Assembly (NCBI RefSeq): GCF_039531105.1
Contig: NZ_BAAAPK010000001.1
Coordinates: 2,170,001 to 2,234,000 of the forward strand
DNA from: Microbacterium lacus
Lineage (GTDB): Bacteria > Actinomycetota > Actinomycetes > Actinomycetales > Microbacteriaceae
Reading direction: 5' to 3'
Length of the DNA: 64,000 bases
The notes below the pieces were generated by a model. That model was not told the DNA's origin. It ran no database searches and was given only the letters and a program-made list of their open reading frames with translations. The position numbers and the translations under genes were made by a program. Shown here in pieces: positions 53,323-60,867 of this stretch. Positions within the stretch are counted from its first letter, which is position 1, and each line of letters starts with the position of its first letter.

Positions 53323-54459
53323 TCAGCCGGCGGTGCAGGCCGGCAGAGCCGCGAGATCCGCCGCGTCGCGCTCGGGGTCGGCGACGACCTCGAGCACGTC
53401 CAACGCGTCGTCCAGAGTGGCGACCGAGAAGACGCGGAGCCCGTCCGGCACGTAGCCGACGACCTCGTCGCAGTTGTCGGCCGGAGCGAGGAACCAGTCC
53501 GCGCCCGCGCCCACCGCGCCCCACATCTTCTGACGGATCCCGCCGATCGGTCCGACGTCGCCCGCGGCGTCGATCGTCCCGGTGCCGGCGACGTTCTCGC
53601 CGCCGTTGAGCTGGCCCGGAGTCAGGGTGTCGATGATCCCGAGCGCGAACATCATCCCGGCGCTCGGTCCGCCGACGTTGTTCAGCTGGATCGTGACGTC
53701 GATCGGGAACTCGTAGTCGTTCGTGAGCTGGATCCCGAGCAGCCACACCTGCTCGCCGTCGATCTCGGTGGAGCGCGGAGTGACCGACACGGTCCGCGCA
53801 CCGCCGTCGCGCTGGATCGCCAGGTCGACGGGGGCGCCGTCGCCGTCCGCCACGATCTCGCGCAGCGTCGCGGCATCGGTCACCGTCGTGCCGTTCGCCG
53901 CCAGGATCACATCCCCCTCCTCGAGCACGCCCGCGGATGCCGAGTCCTCGGTGAGTGAATAGACCTCCAGCTGCGCCCCCACGTCGTAGCCGAGCTCGGT
54001 CAGGGCGGCGGCGGTCGCCTCCTTCTGCGAGTCCACCATCATCGCGGCGCTCTGCTCGTTGCGCTGCTGGGTGCTCTCGCCGTCGGGGAAGACGGTGTCG
54101 ATCGGAAGGACCGCCTTGCTCGGGTCGAACCATGCGGTCGCGAGCTCGAACCACGAGGGCGTGCGCTCGCGGCTGCCGACCACCTGCACCGTGAGCAGGT
54201 CCAGCGCTCCCTCCGTCGGGAACGTCTCGGCACCCTCGACGGAGATGAGCGGCACCTGCGTGCCCTGTGTCGACTCGGTCGTGCCGAGGGTGTTGTACAC
54301 GGGCCCCGGGCGCTGGATGACGTAAGACGTGGGCAGGAAGGTGATCACGAGCAGCACCGCGAGCGCCACGGTGAGGGACCAGACGCCGGCGCGCATGCCG
54401 CGCGACATGCGACGCCGCGGGGCGGGCGTGATCGTCACGTTCTCATCGAACAGCGTCAC
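53323..54459 (-). CDS. PDZ-containing Lon-like serine protease (YlbL/S16 family)
   Basis: Membrane-bound protease of 378 residues. One N-terminal TM (GVWSLTVALAVLLVITFLP), then YVIQRPGPVYNTLG, an external region, a PDZ domain (about 195-270; EEGDVILAANGTTVTDAATL), and a Lon-type proteolytic domain. The active Ser is in NNVGGPSAGMMFALGIID and the Lys in IGGIRQKMWGA. Homologues in Firmicutes (YlbL) degrade division or secretion regulators; the target here is unknown. GTG start with AAAGG 6 nt upstream. Divergent from the DUF2342 gene. Confidence 0.93.
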   Translation of the reverse strand: MTLFDENVTITPAPRRRMSRGMRAGVWSLTVALAVLLVITFLPTSYVIQRPGPVYNTLGTTESTQGTQVPLISVEGAETFPTEGALDLLTVQVVGSRERTPSWFELATAWFDPSKAVLPIDTVFPDGESTQQRNEQSAAMMVDSQKEATAAALTELGYDVGAQLEVYSLTEDSASAGVLEEGDVILAANGTTVTDAATLREIVADGDGAPVDLAIQRDGGARTVSVTPRSTEIDGEQVWLLGIQLTNDYEFPIDVTIQLNNVGGPSAGMMFALGIIDTLTPGQLNGGENVAGTGTIDAAGDVGPIGGIRQKMWGAVGAGADWFLAPADNCDEVVGYVPDGLRVFSVATLDDALDVLEVVADPERDAADLAALPACTAG

Positions 54460-54586
54460 GAGAGACCTTTCTGTACGTGGTCGTTCGCGACCGGCGTACA
54501 GCGGGAGGGTCCCCGGCCCGGAAGTGCGATGATCCGTGCGACTAGCGTAGAGCGCGAGGTCATGACCCGGCTGAAAGGCGGCTGAA

Positions 54587-55975
54587 GTGGCAGAATCCGA
54601 CGACGAGCAGAGCCCGCAGGACCAGTTCCAGGAGCTCATCCGGCAGCTGTTCGGCGGGTCCGGAGCCGAGATCGATCCCGAGCAGCTGGCGAGACTGTCC
54701 GGCATGGGCATCGACCCGGCGATGATGCAGACCGTCATGCAGCACCTCCAGGGGGCGTTCGCCGCCGGTGACGAATCGGGCAGCGGCATCTCGTGGGACA
54801 TGGCCGCCCGGCAGGCTCTGCACATCGCCAACCAGGACGGCCTCGGCATCTCCGCCGGAGAGCGCACCGACCTCGACCAGGCGTTCGCGCTCGCGACGCT
54901 GTGGCTGAGCGAGGCGACGACGATCTCCGATCTGTCGTCACCACCGCGCACGCTCACGCGTGGCGCGTGGGTGGAGGCGACGCTGCCCGTCTGGCAGGAG
55001 CTCGCGGAGCCCGTCGCGACCAGCATCTCGGACGCCCTCACTGCGGCACTCCAGGAGCAGGCACCCGAGGAGATGCAGGCGCTCGTCCAGGGCGCGGGCC
55101 GGTTGATGCGGACCGTCGGCGGCTCGCTGTTCGCGTCGCAGCTCGGCCACGTGGTGGGCAACCTGTCCAAAGAAGTCGTCAGCGGCGGCGACGTCGGCAT
55201 CCCCCTGCTGCCGGCGGGCGAAGCCGCGATCCTCCCCCAGAACTTCGCCGACTTCGGCCGCGACCTCGAGATCCCGCAGGACCAGCTCGCGCTGTACATC
55301 GCGACCCGCGAGCTCGCACACGCACGACTGTTCCGCCACGCCCGCTGGCTGCGGCTGCACGTCCTGTCGCAGATCACGGACTTCGCGCGCGGCATCCACG
55401 TCGACACCGATGCACTCGAAGAGCTCGCGACCCGCTTCGACCCCTCCGAGCCCGACGAGCTGCGCCGCGCCCTCGAGAGCGGCGCGCTGCTGCCGACGCG
55501 GTCCGATGCGCAGAACGCGGCGCTGACGCGACTCGAGAACCTGCTCGCGACGATCGAAGGCTGGGTGGACGTGGTCACGGAGGACGCGACCTCGCGGCTG
55601 CCGTCGGCGGCGCGGATCGCCGAGGCCGTCCGGCGCCGGCGCGCGGTGGGAGGACCCGCCGAGCAGGCGCTCGGCTCGCTCGTGGGACTGGAGCTGCGGC
55701 CGCGGCGGATGCGCGAGGCGGCGGCCATGTGGCGCGCGGTGACGGATGCCGTGGGCGCGAGCGGCCGGGATGCGCTCTGGGATTACCCCGATCTCATGCC
55801 CGCCGCGGAGGACATCGACGATCCGGGAGCGCTCGTGGCGCGCCTACAGGCCCGCTCCCGTGGCGAGGAGCCGGTGCGCGACGAGATGGACGACGCCCTC
55901 GAGCGCCTGCTCGCCGGCGAGGACCCTGGGCAGCCCCCCGCAGATGCCGAGCCGGAGGATCCGCGCCCGGTCTGA
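54587..55975 (+). CDS. DUF2342 zinc-dependent metalloprotease-like protein
   Basis: A 462-residue actinobacterial protein sometimes annotated as a zinc protease or F420-biosynthesis-associated. The central helix holds YIATRELAHARLFRHARWLR, where an HExxH would be expected; the first His is Arg, so classic zinc catalysis is doubtful although the REAAHARLF form is usual in this family. The N-terminus (residues 1-60) is acidic and amphipathic, and EELATRFDPSEPDELRRALESG is near 270. The GTG start is preceded by GGCTGAAG. It precedes a cyclodehydratase-like gene in the order conserved with uvrD and nudC in mycobacteria. Confidence 0.85.
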   Translation: MAESDDEQSPQDQFQELIRQLFGGSGAEIDPEQLARLSGMGIDPAMMQTVMQHLQGAFAAGDESGSGISWDMAARQALHIANQDGLGISAGERTDLDQAFALATLWLSEATTISDLSSPPRTLTRGAWVEATLPVWQELAEPVATSISDALTAALQEQAPEEMQALVQGAGRLMRTVGGSLFASQLGHVVGNLSKEVVSGGDVGIPLLPAGEAAILPQNFADFGRDLEIPQDQLALYIATRELAHARLFRHARWLRLHVLSQITDFARGIHVDTDALEELATRFDPSEPDELRRALESGALLPTRSDAQNAALTRLENLLATIEGWVDVVTEDATSRLPSAARIAEAVRRRRAVGGPAEQALGSLVGLELRPRRMREAAAMWRAVTDAVGASGRDALWDYPDLMPAAEDIDDPGALVARLQARSRGEEPVRDEMDDALERLLAGEDPGQPPADAEPEDPRPV

Positions 55976-56076
55976 CCGACCGCATCGACTTCTCCCCAAC
56001 CTCGCTACGGGAGCATCCCGCGCAGTGGCCTGTGGAGAACGCGCCGCGCGCGGGTGCGGTCTTGCAGAATCGGCCC

Positions 56077-56946
56077 ATGCTGCTCCGACTGGACCCGGCT
56101 CACCCGCCGCTGTGGCGCTCCGCATCCACACTGCAGTTCGGTGCGGACGCCGTCGCGGTGATCGAGGAGCCCACACGCTGGCAGCAGCGTCTGATCGCGG
56201 AGCTCGAGCGCGGCATCCCGGACGGCGCACTGGATCCGGTGGCGATCGCGCTCGGTGCGCCGGAGCGCGCCGCCGCGCCGTTCCTCCGGCGCATCGCCGC
56301 GGCTCTGTGGGTCCCCGCGGCCGCGTCGCCGCAGCTGCGGGTGCAGATCCCGTCCGGGCTCGCGATCACGCACACGGAGACGCTGCTCGACGCCTTCGCG
56401 CAGACCGGCGCCGAGTGCTCCCGCAGCGAATGGTTCGGCGCACCGGATGAGACGGTGAAACCCGGTCCGCCGGTCGTCGTGGTGGCCTACCACCTGGTCG
56501 AACCCCGACGCATAGCCCCTCTCATGAGCGCCGACGTCACGCACGTCCCGCTGATCCTGACCGGCACGGGTGCGCAGATCGGGCCGGTCGTCGTGCCCGG
56601 GCGCACGGCATGCCTGGCGTGCGTCGCCGCCCATCGCCGGGACGCCGACGACGCATGGCCGCAGATCGCGGCGCAGCTCCTGGGTCGGCCCGCACCACCG
56701 GTGTCGACACCGATCCTCGCCGAAGCGGCGTTCGCGGCCGTGCGGATGATCAGTGAGCCCGTCCACGATCCGGGCGCGATCCCGTCCACGTCGCTGACCC
56801 TCCACGCGCGTTCCGCGCTCCGCTCGACGCTGCCGCACCGGCCGCACGCAGAGTGCCGCTGCCGATCTCTCGGAGGAAGCGCGACGGCTGTCGGTCGCGA
56901 AGTCCTCTCGACCATGACATCGTCAGGACTCGGCCGGCCCGCGTGA
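56077..56946 (+). CDS. Bacteriocin cyclodehydratase-like / ThiF-related protein, no precursor nearby
   Basis: A 289-residue protein resembling the actinobacterial cyclodehydratase-like family next to UvrD2 (Rv3196-type). It has an N-terminal domain like the RiPP-recognition/E1-like region (LDPAHPPLWRSASTLQFG, WQQRLIAELERG) and a C-terminal part with zinc-type cysteines (RTACLACVAAHRRD and HAECRCRSLGG). No adenylation GxGxxG-ATP site is obvious, so it may be a catalytically inert partner. No RiPP precursor, YcaO or transporter is present around it. Its last 197 nt overlap the 3' end of the helicase gene on the opposite strand, an unusually deep convergent overlap. Confidence 0.75.
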   Translation: MLLRLDPAHPPLWRSASTLQFGADAVAVIEEPTRWQQRLIAELERGIPDGALDPVAIALGAPERAAAPFLRRIAAALWVPAAASPQLRVQIPSGLAITHTETLLDAFAQTGAECSRSEWFGAPDETVKPGPPVVVVAYHLVEPRRIAPLMSADVTHVPLILTGTGAQIGPVVVPGRTACLACVAAHRRDADDAWPQIAAQLLGRPAPPVSTPILAEAAFAAVRMISEPVHDPGAIPSTSLTLHARSALRSTLPHRPHAECRCRSLGGSATAVGREVLSTMTSSGLGRPA

Positions 56947-58513
56947 TGCCGACGTATGCGAGGCGCCGTTCTTCGTCCGCCTGTTCGAACGTGGTCGCGT
57001 AGCTGATCGGCAGCAGCCCCTCGGCGAGGCCGAGCAGGTGCACGTACGGCCATTCCAGCCCCTTGGCCGCGTGCAGTGTCGCCAGGGTGACGGTGCGCAG
57101 CGCAGGCTCGTGCTGGGTGCGCGCACGCGCCTGCAGCTCGTCGGTGAACTGCCGCAGACTCGTCCCGGCCGGCGACTCCTGGGCCAGACGGAGAATCGCC
57201 GCCCGCGCCTCCCAGGCGTCGCGCAGGGCGCCGCCGGCCTGGGGTGGCTCGTCCGTGAACCCGAGCGAGCGAAGGACGTCGCGCACTGCATCGATGAACC
57301 CGCTCTCCAACGGCGCCACCGACGCGCCGCGCAGCGCCATCACTGCCTGCCGGACCTCCGGCATGTCGAAGAACCTGCGTCCGCCGAGCACGCTCGCGGC
57401 GATCCCGCGCTCTGCGAGCGCGCGGACGAGTTCCGGCGACTGGGAGTGGGCGCGGTACAGCACCGCGATCTCGCGCGGGTCGACGCCCGCGGCGATCCGG
57501 ACGGCCACGGCCTCGGCCACGCCCGCCGCCTCGGCGGCATCGTCCTCGTACGCCGTGACCGTCGGTGGTTCGGGTCCGCGTTCGGCGCGGGCGGGCGCCA
57601 GCTCGAGCGCTCCGGGACGTCCGCGCATGAGTTCGTTCGCGACGGCCAGGATGGCGGCATCCGATCGGTAGTTGGTCTCCAGCCGCACGACGCGCGCGTC
57701 GGGGTGGGCAGCGGCGAACTCGAGGAGGAAGCGCGAGTCTGCGCCGGCGAACGAGTAGATCGTCTGGCTCGCGTCGCCGACGACGCAGATGTCGCGGCGG
57801 TCGCCCCGCCAGAGCTCGAGCAGACGATGCTGCAACGGCGACACGTCCTGGAATTCGTCCACCGTGAAGTGGCGGTACTGCTCGTGCACGGAGGCGAGCA
57901 CGCGAGGTTCGGCCTCGAGCATTCCGGCGCACGCCAGGAGCACATCCTCGAAGTCGAGCTTGCGGCGCTCGTCCTTGAGCTTCTCGTAAGCACGCTGCAG
58001 GTCCACCACGCGCGAGACGTCCAGTCTGCCGACGCCCGAGGGTCGCGCCGCCGCGTACTGGTCGATGCTGAGCATCGACACCTTGCGCCACTCGATCTCC
58101 GACGCCACGTCCCGCAGGGTGGCGGTGTCGGGTTCGAGTCCGATGCCGTCCGCCGCGTGCGCGAGCAACCGCACCTTGTTGTCGACGATCGACGGGGCGG
58201 TGTCCCCTGCGACCGTCGGCCAGAAGTAGTTCACCTGCGCGAGAGCCGCCGCGTGGAAAGTGCGCGCCGCGACACCGTCGACGCCGAGCGCGCGGAGGCG
58301 ACCACGCATCTCGCCGGCCGCTTTGGCGGTGAAGGTGACCGCCATCACGCGGCCGGGCGAGTACGCGCCGGTGTCGACGCCGTGGGCGATACGGTGCGTG
58401 ATCACCCGGGTCTTGCCGGTTCCGGCGCCCGCGAGGACGACGAGGGGTCCGCGCAGCGTCGTCACGGCCTCGCGCTGACGCTCGTCGAGTCCGGCGAGAG
58501 CCCGATCGCTCAT
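56750..58513 (-). CDS. uvrD2: UvrD/PcrA-type ATP-dependent DNA helicase (UvrD2-like, without HRDC)
   Basis: Superfamily 1A helicase of 587 residues. Motif Q/I LDERQREAVTTLRGPLVVLAGAGTGKTRVITHRIA, Ia VTFTAKAAGEMRGRL, II FTVDEFQDVSPLQ, III VVGDASQTIYSFAGAD, IV LETNYRSD, V LATLHAAKGLEWPYVHLLG and VI EERRLAYVGITRA are all intact. Mycobacterial UvrD2 carries a C-terminal HRDC domain; here the protein ends soon after motif VI with a Ser/Arg/Gly-rich tail. It overlaps nudC by 4 nt. Acts in repair or replication-fork processing. Confidence 0.94.
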   Translation of the reverse strand: MSDRALAGLDERQREAVTTLRGPLVVLAGAGTGKTRVITHRIAHGVDTGAYSPGRVMAVTFTAKAAGEMRGRLRALGVDGVAARTFHAAALAQVNYFWPTVAGDTAPSIVDNKVRLLAHAADGIGLEPDTATLRDVASEIEWRKVSMLSIDQYAAARPSGVGRLDVSRVVDLQRAYEKLKDERRKLDFEDVLLACAGMLEAEPRVLASVHEQYRHFTVDEFQDVSPLQHRLLELWRGDRRDICVVGDASQTIYSFAGADSRFLLEFAAAHPDARVVRLETNYRSDAAILAVANELMRGRPGALELAPARAERGPEPPTVTAYEDDAAEAAGVAEAVAVRIAAGVDPREIAVLYRAHSQSPELVRALAERGIAASVLGGRRFFDMPEVRQAVMALRGASVAPLESGFIDAVRDVLRSLGFTDEPPQAGGALRDAWEARAAILRLAQESPAGTSLRQFTDELQARARTQHEPALRTVTLATLHAAKGLEWPYVHLLGLAEGLLPISYATTFEQADEERRLAYVGITRAGRVLTMSWSRGLRDRQPSRFLREIGSGTLRAAGAAASSGARNARGGSATWTGSRPDRGRAH

Positions 58514-59409
58514 GCCGAGCCTGCGTACCACTCGGAGATGAGCCGGTGCGCGATCGAGGCGGGACCGGGGAGCAGCAGCTCGCTGCGGCCCGCCAGACCC
58601 GCCCCGATCTCGTCGCGCCCGAACCAGCGCACCGCGAGGATCTCCTCGCCGTCCGCCTCGGCGGCGGAGTCGTCGGCGGCCGTGGCGAGGAATCCGAGCA
58701 TGAGCGACCGCGGGTACGGCCACGCCTGCGACCCGCGGTAGCGCACGTCGACGAGATCGACACCCGCCTCTTCCCGCACTTCGCGCGCCACCGCGTCCTC
58801 GAGGGACTCGCCCGCCTCGACGAAGCCCGCGAAGCACGAGAACCGCTCGCCCGCCCACATCGCATTCGATCCGAGCAGAAGCCGATCCGGATGCCGAGCG
58901 CTCGTGATCGCCACGATCACCGCGGGATCCGTGCGCGGGAAGTGCTCGCGACCGCACGACGGGCAGTGGCGCGCCCACCCCGCCGAACGGATCTCGGTCG
59001 ACGCTCCGCACGCCGGGCAGTGCGGTGCCTCGCGCAGCCAGCGGCCGAGACTCAGAGCCGTGACGAACGCCCCCGACTCGGGGTGTGAGAGTGCACCGCC
59101 GACAGCACGCAGCGACGCCCACCCCGCAGGAGCCGGAAACGGATCGTCGTCAGCACTCGCCAGGACCGCCGTCAGCAGCGCCGCTCCGTCCTCCGCGCGC
59201 CCGAGGAAGGCCCACTCCGCGCCCCCGGGAACGGCGGCCGGGCTCACCCAGTACAGAGCATCAGCGTCCGACAGCGGTGCCCGGTCGCCCTGCAGCACGA
59301 GCACGCGGCTGCGCTCATCGGCGCGCGCCGCCTCGAGGAAACCGGGCACGGCACGCTCTTCGGCCGCCCGATCCAGCCCGACGGCTCGTGTGCCCTTTGA
59401 CGGCGTCAT
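58510..59409 (-). CDS. nudC: NAD(+) diphosphatase NudC (also NAD decapping)
   Basis: Nudix hydrolase of 299 residues that splits NADH to NMNH and AMP and can remove NAD caps from RNA. The zinc ribbon is HCPACGASTE and HCPSCGREHFPR. The Nudix box is GFVEAGESLEDAVAREVREEAGVDLVDV, complete for metal binding, and GSQAWPYPRSLMLGF is the NADH-specific SQPWPFP-like motif with one change (P to A). ATG 59409 has GAGAGG upstream. Overlaps uvrD2 by 4 nt. Confidence 0.95.
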   Translation of the reverse strand: MTPSKGTRAVGLDRAAEERAVPGFLEAARADERSRVLVLQGDRAPLSDADALYWVSPAAVPGGAEWAFLGRAEDGAALLTAVLASADDDPFPAPAGWASLRAVGGALSHPESGAFVTALSLGRWLREAPHCPACGASTEIRSAGWARHCPSCGREHFPRTDPAVIVAITSARHPDRLLLGSNAMWAGERFSCFAGFVEAGESLEDAVAREVREEAGVDLVDVRYRGSQAWPYPRSLMLGFLATAADDSAAEADGEEILAVRWFGRDEIGAGLAGRSELLLPGPASIAHRLISEWYAGSA

Positions 59410-59541
59410 GACCGATCCTCTCCGCCGTGATCCGATGTGCAGCGTGCGGGCGCGCAGATTGTCGTGCGGTGGATGCGCGACGCCTCATCGCCGCGGGCGA
59501 CAAGCCGGGCGTGGCGCGGGGGCGCAGGCCCTCGGCCGACC

Positions 59542-59547
59542 TACCCT
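59542..59547 (+). promoter_or_regulatory. -10 element of the pseudokinase gene
   Basis: TACCCT lies 6 nt before ATG 59554, consistent with a leaderless transcript. The element lies in the 144-nt divergent gap next to nudC. Confidence 0.35.
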
Positions 59548-59553
59548 GGGCTC

Positions 59554-60858
59554 ATGGCACGCTCACCCCTCACTCTAGCCGCGTCCGTGACCTCGGCTCT
59601 GCCCCGAGTGGGCGTGATCGGCGTCGGTGTCCTGACCGAAGGAACCGCCGGCCGATACGATGCCGCCGTCGCCGATCTCGACGACGGGCGGAGAGTCGTC
59701 GTCCGCGCGGCGTCCGACGCGGACGCCGATGCCGAACTCGCCGCCCAGGCCCGAGCGCTGCGCGCGCTGACTCCCGGTGTCCGCGGTCTCCTGCCCTTCC
59801 GTGCTCCTGAGCTTCTCGGCGAGACGGGCCTCGGCGACGCACGGGCGCTCGTCGTCGACTTCCTCCCGGGGTATCGGGTCGACGCCGCGCACCTGCCCTC
59901 AGGCCGCGGGGCAGCCACCTCGATCGGGGAGGCCCTCGCGGCACTGCACGCCCTGCCGCTGTCGATCGTGCGCACGGAGGGCCTGCCGGTGCGCACCCCA
60001 CAGCAGGTGAGGGACGACGTCTCGCGTCTGATCGATCGCGTCGAGCACACCCGCTCGGCGCCCGTCAACCTCCTGGCACGGTGGCGTCGCGCTCTGGACG
60101 ACGAGCGGCTGTGGCGCTTCGAATCCGCCGTCGTCCTCGGCGGCGCCGGTGCGGCGTCGTTCCTGTTCGAAGACATCGCCGACGAACCGCGCGTGACCGG
60201 GGTCCTCGAATGGCACGGACTCTCCGTCGGCGACCCGGCGACCGACCTGCAGTGGCTCGCCTCCGCGCCCGCGGCCGCGGAGGATGTCTACGCCGCCTAC
60301 GTGGGTCACAGCGAACGCGCCCCCGATCAGCTCGTGCGGTCGCGAGCGCGTCTGTACGCCGAGCTCGAGTTCGCCAAGTGGCTCGTGCACGGGCACGACA
60401 CCGGTCGCCAGGACATCGTGCAGGATGCCGTGAATCTGCTCGAGTCCCTCGCCGCCGGCGTGAGCGACGACGACATCGTCTCCGCGTCGGCACTCGGGGT
60501 GGACGACGCGCTCGCGCTCTTGGATCGGGTTCCCGACGCGCAGGCGACGACGCTGGACACCTCGATGCACACCGACGCGTACGATCCCGAGGAGCTCGCC
60601 CTGTGGGTGAGCGCCGAGGAGGACTCGGCGGACACGATCGAGGTCGACGCGGTGCAGCTCGGCGAGGATCCGGAGCCCGATCGGCGTGCCGCCGACAGGA
60701 CCCCGACGACGCACGATGACACTTCGACCGCACCGATCGACATCGGCGCATTCCGCAGACCCGCCGCCGACGACGGTGACGACGGGGGCGACACGGACGC
60801 GCAGGCCGACGCGGAGCGCGCCTCCGACGCGGCGCTGCGTCGCTGGCTCTCGGACTGA
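59554..60858 (+). CDS. Aminoglycoside-phosphotransferase-fold protein, probable pseudokinase
   Basis: A 434-residue protein with the APH/choline-kinase fold in residues 1-300. The ATP-site lysine region is weak (RRVVVRAASDADADAELAAQARALRAL). The catalytic loop HGDLxxxN reads VVLGGAGAASFL, so the catalytic Asp and the metal-binding Asn are both lost. The later GVLEWHGLSVGDPATDLQWL corresponds to the DFG-like IDWxxxxxGDP, with the metal Asp changed to Glu. A 130-residue acidic, disordered tail (VDDALALLDRVPDAQATTL ... DDGDDGGDTDAQADAE) follows. It should not transfer phosphate; a regulatory or scaffolding role is inferred. Confidence 0.8.
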   Translation: MARSPLTLAASVTSALPRVGVIGVGVLTEGTAGRYDAAVADLDDGRRVVVRAASDADADAELAAQARALRALTPGVRGLLPFRAPELLGETGLGDARALVVDFLPGYRVDAAHLPSGRGAATSIGEALAALHALPLSIVRTEGLPVRTPQQVRDDVSRLIDRVEHTRSAPVNLLARWRRALDDERLWRFESAVVLGGAGAASFLFEDIADEPRVTGVLEWHGLSVGDPATDLQWLASAPAAAEDVYAAYVGHSERAPDQLVRSRARLYAELEFAKWLVHGHDTGRQDIVQDAVNLLESLAAGVSDDDIVSASALGVDDALALLDRVPDAQATTLDTSMHTDAYDPEELALWVSAEEDSADTIEVDAVQLGEDPEPDRRAADRTPTTHDDTSTAPIDIGAFRRPAADDGDDGGDTDAQADAERASDAALRRWLSD

Positions 60859-60867
60859 TCTCCGGGT

